Source of the DNA: Myxococcota bacterium
Lineage (GTDB): Bacteria; Myxococcota_A; Polyangia; JAAYKL01
Assembly (NCBI GenBank): GCA_030065855.1
Contig: JASJCT010000012.1
Coordinates: 26,491-90,490, forward strand
Direction of reading: 5' to 3'
DNA: 64,000 bases
Positions 17,815 to 26,783 of the stretch are shown here, one piece after another. The notes beneath the pieces are model-generated. The model saw nothing but the letters and a program-made list of their open reading frames with translations. It was not told where the DNA came from and ran no database searches. A program made the translations under genes and the position numbers. The stretch's first letter is position 1. Every line of letters starts with the position of its first letter.

Positions 17815-18747
17815 TTACTCCAACTGCTGTATCAGGGCCTCGTCTTCTCCGATGGCCTCGGCGTATTCGATGAGCGCCTCTACATCGGGTGGCGTGAGAT
17901 TGACGCGATAAAACATGGGTTCCTCGAGCGGCACCACGGGCTTTTTTTCACACCCAATCCCCGCGTGGGCGAGAAGAATATCTCCGATCGCCACGACCGT
18001 GGCCATTTGCGACGAGGTCTCTGATTTTTGAGGACTGTGGTGGTGCCGCACAGCGTCTGTGATCAGCTCGGGCAACCCCCACTTACTGCACACCCGGGCG
18101 CCAGCTGTGGCGTGTAATAAATCGAGCACTGGCCGCAGGGTGGTGAGTTCGGGCAACGCGGCTCGTTTTTCACGCTGCGCCTCTGCAATGACGCTCAAGA
18201 TGATGGCCTCGCCCATGTCGTGCAGCAACCCGCATAAATATGCCATCTCAGACTCAAAGCGGAGCATCTGACACGTCTTTCTCGCGATAAGGCCGGCGGC
18301 TTGGGCCGCACTAAACAAACGCCGCATGTGATCGCCATATCCCCGAACGCGGAAGATGCGCGTTTGAGCAACCACCTGAAAGGCCACGTCCCGTATCTCG
18401 GCCAGGCCGAGCCTGGTAATGGCGGATCTAAGGGATCGAATCGGGGTGCCCCGGCTGTAAAACGCGGAATTGGCAACTGAGACAACCCGCGCTGCCACTG
18501 CCGGATCCCGACTGACTGCGTTTTCCACCTCGCGAATCGAAACATCCCGTTGGTTTGCCATCTCCGATAGAGATAAGGCCACCTCTGGGAGAAGGGGCGG
18601 CTGGTAGGTTTCAGAACCGAGCTCCCGCATCACGGTCGCACCCACCTTGCGGGTCAATTCATCCTCATCAGAAAGGAGCGTGTCCACCTGTTTGGCATTG
18701 ATATACACGGTCGCATCAGAAAAGTCGGTGCGGTGAAACTTGTTCAT
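17815..18747 (-). CDS. HDOD-domain signalling protein
   Basis: 310 residues with a single HDOD domain at about 50-265. Recognisable stretches are LPEVALSLSEMANQ, VSRDPAVAARVVSVANSAFY, IRSLRSAITRLGL and the HD-like LLHDMGEAI. HDOD domains are related to HD phosphohydrolases, but usually lack a full metal site and act as non-catalytic regulators. No receiver, EAL or GGDEF domain is attached. It is divergent from a PAS-PAS hybrid kinase with 69 bp between the start codons, so the two may share a control region and a pathway. That link is positional only. Confidence 0.85.
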   Translation of the reverse strand: MNKFHRTDFSDATVYINAKQVDTLLSDEDELTRKVGATVMRELGSETYQPPLLPEVALSLSEMANQRDVSIREVENAVSRDPAVAARVVSVANSAFYSRGTPIRSLRSAITRLGLAEIRDVAFQVVAQTRIFRVRGYGDHMRRLFSAAQAAGLIARKTCQMLRFESEMAYLCGLLHDMGEAIILSVIAEAQREKRAALPELTTLRPVLDLLHATAGARVCSKWGLPELITDAVRHHHSPQKSETSSQMATVVAIGDILLAHAGIGCEKKPVVPLEEPMFYRVNLTPPDVEALIEYAEAIGEDEALIQQLE

Positions 18748-18816
18748 TATGCTATTTTAATCGACCGCTGCGGAGTATCCCTTAAGTCCTGCGATTCATT
18801 ATGATATGTTACGCCC

Positions 18817-20844
18817 ATGTTGGATGAGAAAACACTATCAAGCCGACCATCTTACAGCGATAATGAAACACGCCTCCTAGAGCGTATCGCAGCGCTCGAA
18901 TCGGAATTGGCGCGCCAAAAGGAGCACGTATCAGACCTGGAAGAGGCAGCCCACTTACATCGGGCCATTATCGAATCATCCCGGGATTTTATCTTTGTCA
19001 TCAATTCAACCCTTTGTATCACCTACATGAATCCCCACGCCCTGAAATTCGCAGCCCGTACCATCCCAGATCTCGCCGATCGCCTGATCGGCATGCCGCT
19101 TCCAGATTTCCTCTCTGCCGACCAGATTACCGTCGAATTCAATGATACGAGCAGCATTGAGGATTTGATGCGCGCTTTTGAAACAGGTGAATCGGTTTAC
19201 ACCGAGACCAAGGTATCGTTTGCTCAGCACACGGTATGGCTCGGCACATGGCTGCTGCCGAAATTAGAGGAGGGGAATGCGATCATCGGCATTGCCCGGG
19301 ATATCACCAATCGACGAAAGGTCGAAGAAGACCTGCGTCGAAGCCAAGAACGCCTGGCCGTGGCCCTGGCCAGTATTGGCGAAGCTGTCATTGCATCGGA
19401 CGTGGAAGGTAATATCGTGGCGTTTAATGGGGTTGCCGAGGCCCTCACCGGGTGGCGTAAAAAAGAGGCTATCGGACAACCAGTGGGCAGCGTTTTTCGC
19501 ATCATTAACGAAAAAACCCGCCAGCCAACGGAAAATCCACTACAGGCGCTCTCAGATCAGGAGGCCGCTATCCATATCGAGGGCAAGAAGCTCATCGCTT
19601 GCAGTGGCCAAGAGACCCTCATTTCATATACCTTGGCGCCCATCCGGAGCGAGAGCAGCACGCCAAGCGGGAGTGTCTTGGTCTTTCGGGATGTTTCAAA
19701 ACAGCGAACGCTTGAAGAGGAGATGCGTCGCGCACAAAAACTCGAATCCGTGGGCCTGCTCGCCGGGGGTATTGCACACGACTTTAACAACATTCTCACG
19801 GCTGTGATGGGCAATCTCAGCCTGGCCCAGAGACGGATAAAAAAAGACGACGCCGTAACCGCAAGGCTGGCTGATGCAGAGCGCGCTGTCATGCGGGCCA
19901 GAGACCTGACCAACCAATTGCTCACTTTCTCTAAAGGGGGCACGCCGATTAAGATCCTTGCGTCTGCACGAACGATTATCGAAGAATCCGCTGAATTCGC
20001 CCTCAGCGGGTCATCGGTCAAATGCACCATGTCTATCCCAAAATCACTGTGGTCCGTCGAGGTCGATGAGGGGCAGATATCTCAAGTGATTCAAAACCTG
20101 GTCATTAACGCTAACCACGCCATGCCCGACGGCGGTACCATCGCCATATCGGCTAAAAATATAACAGTCGCGCCAAAGGACAAACTTCCCCTTGAGACCG
20201 GTCGTTATGTGCACATCGCGGTGAAAGACACCGGTGTGGGCATTCCAAAGCCCCACTTGGGCAAAGTGTTTGATCCATATTTCACCACCAAGGAAAACGG
20301 CACCGGCCTCGGTCTGGCCACGACGTATTCCATCATGCGCAGGCACAATGGCCACATTACTGTCGACTCAGAGCCTGGGGTGGGTACTGTGTTCCACATG
20401 TATTTGCCGGCCACAGACAAACACGCGTCAGGCGCGTTTGCACCTGTGCATTCCCAGATTCTAGGACATGGGTATATCCTCGTGATGGATGATGATGCCA
20501 CCATTCGTAAGACAGCCCGCGAAATTTTAAAGGAGATCGGTTTTGATGTGGCGCTCGCTACAGATGGCGCCGAGGCAATTAAGCTCTACAAAACAAGCCT
20601 CCTAAACGGGACCAAATTCGACGCGGTCATCATGGATCTGACAATTCCAGGTGGCATGGGGGGTAAAGAAGCTATCAAGGTACTCAAACAAATTGATCCC
20701 CAGGCAAAGGTCATCGTGTCGAGTGGCTACTCCAACGACCCTATTATGAGCACGTTTGGCGATTATGGGTTTATAGATCGGGTCACCAAACCATATGGCG
20801 TGGACCAGTTGGCCAAAACACTCGACAAAGTCATGCGGAAGTAA
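18817..20844 (+). CDS. PAS-PAS hybrid histidine kinase with C-terminal receiver
   Basis: 675 residues, soluble. An N-terminal coiled coil (15-50) leads into PAS 1 (about 45-165) and PAS 2 (about 175-300, with IGEAVIASDVEGNIVAFN). HisKA follows, with His321 in GGIAHDFNNILTAVMGN, then an HATPase domain (NLVINANHAMPDGG, DTGVGIPK, GLGLATTYSI). The C-terminal receiver (about 550-675) has MDDD, Asp in DAVIMDLTIPGGMGG, and a Lys in VTKPYG. All catalytic residues are present. The HDFNN class usually phosphorylates its own receiver, and output may then go through a separate partner. No ligand is predictable from the PAS domains. It is divergent from the HDOD gene and followed 57 bp later by the dehydrogenase-like gene. 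Confidence 0.88.
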   Translation: MLDEKTLSSRPSYSDNETRLLERIAALESELARQKEHVSDLEEAAHLHRAIIESSRDFIFVINSTLCITYMNPHALKFAARTIPDLADRLIGMPLPDFLSADQITVEFNDTSSIEDLMRAFETGESVYTETKVSFAQHTVWLGTWLLPKLEEGNAIIGIARDITNRRKVEEDLRRSQERLAVALASIGEAVIASDVEGNIVAFNGVAEALTGWRKKEAIGQPVGSVFRIINEKTRQPTENPLQALSDQEAAIHIEGKKLIACSGQETLISYTLAPIRSESSTPSGSVLVFRDVSKQRTLEEEMRRAQKLESVGLLAGGIAHDFNNILTAVMGNLSLAQRRIKKDDAVTARLADAERAVMRARDLTNQLLTFSKGGTPIKILASARTIIEESAEFALSGSSVKCTMSIPKSLWSVEVDEGQISQVIQNLVINANHAMPDGGTIAISAKNITVAPKDKLPLETGRYVHIAVKDTGVGIPKPHLGKVFDPYFTTKENGTGLGLATTYSIMRRHNGHITVDSEPGVGTVFHMYLPATDKHASGAFAPVHSQILGHGYILVMDDDATIRKTAREILKEIGFDVALATDGAEAIKLYKTSLLNGTKFDAVIMDLTIPGGMGGKEAIKVLKQIDPQAKVIVSSGYSNDPIMSTFGDYGFIDRVTKPYGVDQLAKTLDKVMRK

Positions 20845-20901
20845 CACCTTCACGCAGTGCCCTGGCCACCTCGGGATCCCTTTTCCAAATGAGGGGCGAA
20901 C

Positions 20902-22044
20902 ATGAAAATCATCGTTCTCGGTGCCGGGCTCATCGGCGGGCCCATGGCGGTTGATTTGTCCAAACAGAAGCGGTTCGATGTGACAGCGGTCGATGTGGAT
21001 CCAGCCGCCACAGCGCGATTGGCCGACCTACATCCATCGATTGCCGTTAGGAACGCGGATCTCTCCCAGGCGTCAACAGTATCGTCGATTGTTTCAGACT
21101 TTGATCTAGTGCTCAGTGCGGTGCCGGGTTTCTTGGGCTATGAAACCCTAAAGGCCGTGATTCAGGTTGGAAAACCAGTCGTCGATATTGCGTTTTTCCC
21201 AGAAGACCCATTTGAACTCGACGATCTCGCAAAAAAGAACCGGGTTACAGCCATCGTCGACTGCGGTGTCGCACCTGGCATGAGCAATATCTTAACCGGG
21301 TACGCCCACGCCCGCCTGGATCGCACCCGAGAAGTCCTCATTTACGTCGGAGGACTGCCCGAGCACAGGGAGTGGCCCTACGAGTACAAAGCCGTGTTTT
21401 CTCCTATCGATGTGATAGAAGAATACACCCGCCCCGCGCGATTTGTCCAAAATGGGAGCACAGTGGTGCGTCCTGCCCTGTCTGATCCTGAACGCCTGAC
21501 GTTTCCGGGTATCGGTACGCTCGAGGCCTTTAATACTGACGGACTGCGCACATTGGCCCAGACCATTGACGCGCCCCATATGAAAGAGAAAACACTGCGA
21601 TATCCAGGTCATATCGAAAAAATGGCCGTGCTCCGTGAGACTGGCTTTTTCAGCACAGAGGCGATAGATGTGGGGGGCACTTGGGTGCGTCCCATTGATA
21701 TGACCGCTAAGTTGCTTTTCCCCAAATGGCAACTGAATGCGGGCGACCGGGATCTCACGGTGATGCAAGTGCAGATAACTGGTGAGAAAAATGGCACCCC
21801 ATGTCGATATACCTTTGACCTGTTGGATAGATACGATCCAGAGACCCAGACCCATTCCATGGCGCGCACCACGGGCTACACAGGGACTGTCGTCCTGACC
21901 ATGTTGGCCGAGGGGCTTTACGATAAGGTGGGCATCTCTCCGCCGGAATACCTTGGAAAAGACAGTCGCTGCGTGGATTACATCTTCAATGGATTGAGCC
22001 AACGCGGTGTCCACTATAAGGAAAATTTTCAGGTCCTAGCGTGA
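20902..22044 (+). CDS. Saccharopine dehydrogenase-like (Lys9-type) oxidoreductase
   Basis: 380 residues. A Rossmann start (MKIIVLGAGLIGGPMAVDLSK) binds NAD(P), and the acidic VDVDP at the end of beta2 favours NAD. A catalytic-domain loop is seen at VDCGVAPGMSNIL, characteristic of the saccharopine dehydrogenase/carboxynorspermidine synthase group. By family it could reduce or oxidise a C-N adduct in lysine or polyamine metabolism. The substrate is not determinable from sequence, and no lysine-pathway gene is next to it. Its stop lies 7 bp from the stop of hemC on the other strand. Confidence 0.82.
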   Translation: MKIIVLGAGLIGGPMAVDLSKQKRFDVTAVDVDPAATARLADLHPSIAVRNADLSQASTVSSIVSDFDLVLSAVPGFLGYETLKAVIQVGKPVVDIAFFPEDPFELDDLAKKNRVTAIVDCGVAPGMSNILTGYAHARLDRTREVLIYVGGLPEHREWPYEYKAVFSPIDVIEEYTRPARFVQNGSTVVRPALSDPERLTFPGIGTLEAFNTDGLRTLAQTIDAPHMKEKTLRYPGHIEKMAVLRETGFFSTEAIDVGGTWVRPIDMTAKLLFPKWQLNAGDRDLTVMQVQITGEKNGTPCRYTFDLLDRYDPETQTHSMARTTGYTGTVVLTMLAEGLYDKVGISPPEYLGKDSRCVDYIFNGLSQRGVHYKENFQVLA

Positions 22045-22051
22045 TGCGCGG

Positions 22052-22996
22052 TCAACGACGCCCCATTTTCTTTAGGATTTCCCCACCCCCGTTTTCGACG
22101 AGTTCACCGGCCAGCTGGATCCCGGCCTTGTTCGCATCTCTGACATGGGCCTGAATAGCACCATCCACGCGGGCCGTGCCGTCTGGCGCGACAATGGCGG
22201 CGGTGAGGGTCAATGCCTCCCCCGCCACCTCAGCCAATGCACCGAGGGGCACTTGACACCCCCCTTCGAGGGTGCGTAACAGGGCCCGTTCTGCGGTCAC
22301 GGCTGTTGTTGTGTCGCCATCCATGAGCGGCGCCAGCAGGTGCATCAGCGTACTGTCATCCGAGCGCGTCTCCAGTGCCATCGCGCCCTGAGAAACCGCG
22401 GGCAGAAAGATCTTTCTATCTAGCCGATGGGCAATGCGATCTCCCAGACCGAGGCGTTCGAGCCCAGCCTCAGCCAGAACGATCCCATCGTAGAGCCCTT
22501 GGTCCAATTTTTTTAATCGCGTATCCACGTTGCCCCGAAGGTCGAGGATGCGAAGATCTGGCCTCAAGTTGGCAATGAATGCCCGCCGCCTTACAGAGCT
22601 CGTTCCGATGCGAGCGCCGGGATCTAGCTCAAAAAGGGATTTAATAAGGGATTTATCCATATTCGAGCCCGACGGTGTAACAAGCACGTCCAGGGGCGAG
22701 TGCCGCTTCAGGAATCCCGCCAAAGCCAAGCCATGGGGCAGTTCTGTGGGGACGTCTTTGCCGCTGTGCACTGCCAGATCGATACGCGACGCAAGAAGGG
22801 CGTCCTCGATCTCCTTTGTAAAAAATGCTTTCCCTGGAAGCTCAGAAAGCGCCTTATCTTGGACGACATCGCCGGTTGTTTTAACAACGATAATCTCGAG
22901 TTCCAGCCCAGGATGACGAGACCGCAGCATTTGAAAAACAGCATCCGCCTGCCATCGCGCCAATGCGCTTCCCCGTGTGCCAATACGTACCTTCAT
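22052..22996 (-). CDS. hemC: Hydroxymethylbilane synthase (porphobilinogen deaminase)
   Basis: 314 residues. It begins VRIGTRGSALARWQA, with the substrate-binding loop HSGKDVPTELP (Asp81 catalytic), GTSSVRRRAF and the loop LEGGCQVPLGA, in which Cys247 carries the dipyrromethane cofactor. It joins four porphobilinogens into hydroxymethylbilane for haem, sirohaem and cobalamin. No other hem gene is nearby. The tRNA-Arg gene lies 45 bp upstream on the same strand, and hemC may be read from the same promoter. Confidence 0.95.
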   Translation of the reverse strand: MKVRIGTRGSALARWQADAVFQMLRSRHPGLELEIIVVKTTGDVVQDKALSELPGKAFFTKEIEDALLASRIDLAVHSGKDVPTELPHGLALAGFLKRHSPLDVLVTPSGSNMDKSLIKSLFELDPGARIGTSSVRRRAFIANLRPDLRILDLRGNVDTRLKKLDQGLYDGIVLAEAGLERLGLGDRIAHRLDRKIFLPAVSQGAMALETRSDDSTLMHLLAPLMDGDTTTAVTAERALLRTLEGGCQVPLGALAEVAGEALTLTAAIVAPDGTARVDGAIQAHVRDANKAGIQLAGELVENGGGEILKKMGRR

Positions 22997-23041
22997 GGGG
23001 ATCCTGCCCTTGGGCGTGCGCCAATATCAAACCAACCTTTG

Positions 23042-23116
23042 CGGGCGATGCGCGACTCGAACGCGCGACCTTTGGTTCCGGAGACCAACGCTCTATCCAA
23101 ACTGAGCTAATCGCCC
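23042..23116 (-). tRNA. tRNA-Arg (anticodon CCG)
   Basis: On the minus strand a complete cloverleaf can be folded: acceptor GGGCGAT/ATCGCCC, D arm GCTC/GAGC, anticodon stem TTGGT/ACCAA with loop CTCCGGA, and T arm GCGCG/CGCGC around TTCGAGT. Anticodon positions 34-36 are CCG, reading the Arg codon CGG. The discriminator is G and CCA is not encoded. 75 bases. Confidence 0.95.
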
Positions 23117-23208
23117 TTAAAAAGCGGTTTGATGCAAGTATGCTAGCGGTTGAGTCCTGCGTCTCAACCCAGTAATCTCAAGTTGTTATTTGTAGTAATC
23201 GATCCCTT

Positions 23209-23241
23209 AAAAAAAGGGGCCGACGACCTTTAGGCAGGCCC
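23209..23241 (-). terminator. Probable intrinsic terminator after the RRM protein
   Basis: On the minus strand GGGCC and GGCCC pair around a 15-base loop and run into seven T residues. The stem begins inside the stop codon region of the RRM gene. The loop is long, so efficiency is uncertain. Confidence 0.6.
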
Positions 23242-23546
23242 TACCAGCGATTTCGACCACCGCCGCCAAAACCGCCGCGTCGACCGCCTCCACCGCCGCG
23301 ATCCTCGCGGGGTCTGGCCTCGTTGACGTTCAAGTTTCGACCCTCGGCCTGAAACTCGTGTAACGCTTCAATGGCTTTGCGCCCTTCTGACTCGTCGGGC
23401 ATATCCACGAATGCGAATCCCCTCGGCCGCCCTGTCTGACGGTCAGTGATGATATCTACAGATTCCACTCTTCCGTGTGCCTCGAATAGTTCGCGCACTT
23501 GGTCATCATTCATACTGAACGGCATGTTCCCTACGTAAATCCTCAC
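23241..23546 (-). CDS. Glycine-rich RNA-recognition-motif protein
   Basis: About 101 residues. One RRM domain spans residues 1-80, with RNP2 as IYVGNM and RNP1 as RGFAFVDM, followed by a Gly/Arg-rich tail. The family binds single-stranded RNA and in bacteria is often linked to cold or stress adaptation; targets are unknown. GTG 23546 is chosen because AAGGAG lies 10 bases upstream and the protein then begins directly with the RRM, as relatives do. An ATG 78 bases further up adds an unlikely leader. The gene ends in a probable terminator. Confidence 0.88.
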   Translation of the reverse strand: MRIYVGNMPFSMNDDQVRELFEAHGRVESVDIITDRQTGRPRGFAFVDMPDESEGRKAIEALHEFQAEGRNLNVNEARPREDRGGGGGRRGGFGGGGRNRW

Positions 23547-23778
23547 GGCTGATAAACTCCTTGCCCGAGATAACCCATAAAAGAACCCCCTGCCAATGCT
23601 CGGGCCGATCTGCGTTGGTTCCACTTACCCCCTTAACCATATTTAAGGAGAGTAAACAGGCGAATCATACACAGGTGAAAAAAGATTTGCAAGCATGTCT
23701 CTTTATGCGCTGGCATAAGCGCGAAATCTCATTGGAAAAGAAGTGCGGAGACAGATAATCAGCTACTATCTTTTATGA

Positions 23779-25386
23779 TTATACATCCTTTTCATCATCA
23801 TTAGATGCCATTTCGTCAGAGGTCTGCCATATGCTCACCAGGGTGTTCAGCTCTCCAAATGACATTGCCATTTGATCCGCCATTTCCACGTTTTTCCTGC
23901 TGATGCTCTGGTTTTCATAGGCCGTACTGTTGATTTGATCGACAGATGTGGCAATTTGGGTCAGACCCACGGTTTGCTGATTGATATTTGTTGCGATGAC
24001 ATTGGCAAATTCTGAATTTTCCCGAATCGCCTCGCTTAAGTCATTCATGATCGCCCCGGCGTTGGCAATGGTCGATACGGCTTCTTCGGTCCGTTCCTTT
24101 CCGCTCAGGGATGTGTCGACCATTTTTTCAATGGCCTGACGAATCGATGTTAGCGGGCCGGTTATCTGCAATGTCGCGTCTTTTGATTGCTGGGCCAGAT
24201 CCTTGACCTCTTGGGCCACCACGGCAAATCCGGATCCATACTCGCCGGCCTTTGCAGCTTCAATAGAGGCATTAACCGCGAGTATTTTCGACTGCTCAGC
24301 AATGGCGTTGACCGAACGAATGATGTTGCCGACCTCTTCGACTGCCGAGAGTAGATTGCGACTCTTATCCACAATGTCCTGTGAGTCTTCCTTGATCCGC
24401 AAAATAATGGCGTTTGCTGTCTCAACCGCATCCCGTCCGCGCACCGAGGCTTCCTGGGTTTTCTCGGCCGCATCCACTATCTGCTTTGCATTGCCAGCTG
24501 CGCTCTTGCCGGCCTGTTCCATCTCTTCAACCGTTGCCGCCGTTTCTGTCACTGCCGCGGCCTGCTCACTGGCCGAAGAAGCCAGCTGGGACATGTTGCC
24601 GGCAAACTCGGTTGATGCGCCTGAGATCTCAGTAGTGAGCGCCTTGATGGCAACGACCTGTTTTTGCAGGGCGTTGGCCATGCTGGTGATGGATGTGGCC
24701 AACTCATTCGTCTCCAGTGATTTTGTCTCCTGGGCCTCAATCTTCTCAAGATTCCCGGCTGCAATATCCCGCGCGGTCTTTATGAGCGCGTAGATCGGTG
24801 CGACGGATCGAACGCCGATGATATAAACCCCCAGCGCCACAACAAGAAGTCCAATAACTGAGATCCCGAGTCTCACAAAGAAGACCTGGGATTTGGATGC
24901 CAAGTAAGACTGCATCGATTCGGCGAACACAACATACTTGGCACCTGCCACGTCAGAAGAGAACGCTGTAATTGCGAGAACATGTTTACCGGCGCGAAGC
25001 ACTGTTGTCTTTTTTACTTCTGGAAATTTGGGCACGAGCGTTCGTAGATCAATTTTGGCGCCAGCAGAAGTCAGCACTTTATGATATTTATCGACGACAA
25101 AGACAGCGCGCGTCTCCTCTTGTTCCGTATCTCTCTTTTCTCTTGCTAAGAACGCGCTTAGCACGCCTTTCAGATCGCTATGCCCTTCGCCCCCGGTACT
25201 ATTGGAGATCTCCGTTTGAATCGCAATCGCTTTGGCGATGGCCTGCTTTTCGAACGCATCGAAAACATGGACATCCAAGTTTGCGAGCTGAGATTGAAGA
25301 ACCAATGCGAGTAGCATCCCCAGTGGGATGATGACGGCCATAACGCCGACTACCAGTTTCCATTTAAACGACATTTGGAACTTCAT
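23779..25386 (-). CDS. Methyl-accepting chemotaxis protein (transducer of the Wsp-like system)
   Basis: 535 residues. TM1 (about 10-30) and TM2 (about 170-195) enclose a sensory region of about 140 residues with no recognised ligand motif. A HAMP-like region (about 190-245) precedes the long signalling coiled coil. The hairpin tip that binds CheW and CheA is IAEQSKILAVNASIEAAKAG, a known variant of the usual QTNLLALNAAIEAARAG. It is divergent from the CheY-CheW-CheR-CheW-CheA-CheB operon and the only MCP in the window, so it is the likely input. The C-terminus ends in acidic residues with no NWETF-like pentapeptide for CheR tethering. Confidence 0.92.
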   Translation of the reverse strand: MKFQMSFKWKLVVGVMAVIIPLGMLLALVLQSQLANLDVHVFDAFEKQAIAKAIAIQTEISNSTGGEGHSDLKGVLSAFLAREKRDTEQEETRAVFVVDKYHKVLTSAGAKIDLRTLVPKFPEVKKTTVLRAGKHVLAITAFSSDVAGAKYVVFAESMQSYLASKSQVFFVRLGISVIGLLVVALGVYIIGVRSVAPIYALIKTARDIAAGNLEKIEAQETKSLETNELATSITSMANALQKQVVAIKALTTEISGASTEFAGNMSQLASSASEQAAAVTETAATVEEMEQAGKSAAGNAKQIVDAAEKTQEASVRGRDAVETANAIILRIKEDSQDIVDKSRNLLSAVEEVGNIIRSVNAIAEQSKILAVNASIEAAKAGEYGSGFAVVAQEVKDLAQQSKDATLQITGPLTSIRQAIEKMVDTSLSGKERTEEAVSTIANAGAIMNDLSEAIRENSEFANVIATNINQQTVGLTQIATSVDQINSTAYENQSISRKNVEMADQMAMSFGELNTLVSIWQTSDEMASNDDEKDV

Positions 25387-25689
25387 CTGCTCTAGTCCCC
25401 CTTTGCCGATAACGTCGGCCCCGCGGCTGTTGAATCGCTCTTAGTCCTCGGCTTATATACAATTTTAGATCGCAATATCCATCTGTCCACCCTCCAGATC
25501 AACCCAATGATTGGATGAATCCTTGCGGCCGGCCAAATCTGATAAAAAATAGATGTTAAGGACGTTGAATGGGGCAAGTGAAAGGAAGCGTCTTTAAAAG
25601 GACGCATGTAAGGTTCATGTAAGGAATAAAAACGTATAAGCTATTATAAATCACATCGAGCAAGTGACGAGCCAATAGGGGTGAAACCG
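25387..25689. promoter_or_regulatory. Divergent control region between MCP and che operon (no gene)
   Basis: About 300 bases between divergent starts. The right half is AT-rich. It contains a small dyad (GCGTC, 8 bases, GACGC near 25588) and a direct repeat CATGTAAGG near 25604 and 25616. The leader ends CAATAGGGGTGA, and the same string recurs in front of the next gene (26114-26125); both supply the ribosome-binding AGGGG. No clear sigma-70 or sigma-54 promoter was identified by eye. Confidence 0.45.
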
Positions 25690-26085
25690 ATGCCGAGCAA
25701 AATACTTATCGTCGACGATACCGAGACCATGCGCCTGTACGAGCACATGCTGCTATCTGGGCAGGGCTATGAGCTGGATATGGCTGAAAACGGCGTCGAA
25801 GCACTTAAGAAGATAGAGGGAAACAAGCCCGACCTTGTCCTCATGGACATTATGATGCCCCAGATGAACGGCATCGAATGCTGCCGCAGAATCAAGTCCA
25901 ATGATCACACACGCGAGATAAAAGTTGTGATGGTTACTACCAAAAGCGAGTACGAAAAAGTAAAGGAGGCCTTTGCAGCGGGATGTGATGATTACGTCAC
26001 CAAACCAATAGACCGCGTCGAGCTCCTCTCGAAACTAAAGGAGTTACTGAAATTCTCTGAGCTCAAGAACCTCCTCAGGTCCTAG
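25690..26085 (+). CDS. Single-domain CheY-like response regulator
   Basis: About 131 residues, one receiver domain only. The active site is intact: acidic pocket ILIVDDTE, Asp in LVLMDIMMPQMNG, Thr in MVTTKS and Lys in YVTKPIDR. It has no output domain, so it would act by binding a target, as CheY does. ATG 25690 is chosen because AGGGG (25677-25681) lies 8 bases upstream; a GTG at 25681 overlaps that site. It is first gene of the chemosensory operon, in the place where related Wsp operons carry their other components. The only separate output candidate in this cluster. Confidence 0.88.
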   Translation: MPSKILIVDDTETMRLYEHMLLSGQGYELDMAENGVEALKKIEGNKPDLVLMDIMMPQMNGIECCRRIKSNDHTREIKVVMVTTKSEYEKVKEAFAAGCDDYVTKPIDRVELLSKLKELLKFSELKNLLRS

Positions 26086-26132
26086 ATTAACGGTGCTGCT
26101 CGACGCCCAAGCGCAATAGGGGTGATTTTACT

Positions 26133-26783
26133 TTGGGACAACAAGAAACGGACAACCCCAAGGGGGCAATCGAAGAAAAAGGCCTTGCAGCGCGTCTCGA
26201 GGAAATTCGAGACCTCGAGCAGCAGGTCATCCGCCTGAAACATCAATTCATCGAAGCGTCAGCCATTATCCAAGAAGATGAGAGTGAAGAGGAAGACCCG
26301 ACCTTTCTCTTTCTGAAAGACGTGGGCAGACTCTTTGCGATTCCCATCTCCCACGTGGAAGAGGTGATTCAGACGATCGCGCTCATACCGTTGCCCGAGG
26401 AAGTTCAAGGCGTGGCAGGCCTGATCAACTATCACGGTGAGATGATGGCCGTGATAGACTTCGGTGTTCTATTCGGGGCCGAGGAAAAAGAGGTCACCGC
26501 CGATAGATCCCTGGTCATTTGCATCACAGAGCTCATGCGCTTCGCTGTTCTCATCGATGAAGCGAGCGATGTGGTCACCGTGCCGACCCAAGACATCGAC
26601 GTGACAGATGAAGTTTTGCCAGGGGCCCTCAGGGCATTGGGTGTGTTGCGGGCAGAGGGTGAGGCGATCCTGATTCTCGATGTGCTGTCTATCGTCTTAT
26701 CGGTTCAACTCCACAAAGTCGGAGATGCGCTCTCCTCTCCACCACCGCCTGTTACGAGCACCTCCGAAGAGGAGCATCCGTAA
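26133..26783 (+). CDS. cheW: CheW-like coupling protein 1 (WspB-like position)
   Basis: 216 residues. An N-terminal coiled coil (about 20-45) precedes a CheW domain (about 55-195): FLFLKDVGRLFAIPISHVEEV, then GLINYHGEMMAVIDF and FAVLIDEASDVV. CheW proteins link receptors to the CheA kinase. The start is TTG, supported by AGGGG at 26118-26122, 10 bases upstream. Its last base overlaps the ATG of the CheR gene (TAATG), so translation is coupled. The C-terminal tail is proline- and serine-rich. Confidence 0.88.
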   Translation: MGQQETDNPKGAIEEKGLAARLEEIRDLEQQVIRLKHQFIEASAIIQEDESEEEDPTFLFLKDVGRLFAIPISHVEEVIQTIALIPLPEEVQGVAGLINYHGEMMAVIDFGVLFGAEEKEVTADRSLVICITELMRFAVLIDEASDVVTVPTQDIDVTDEVLPGALRALGVLRAEGEAILILDVLSIVLSVQLHKVGDALSSPPPPVTSTSEEEHP

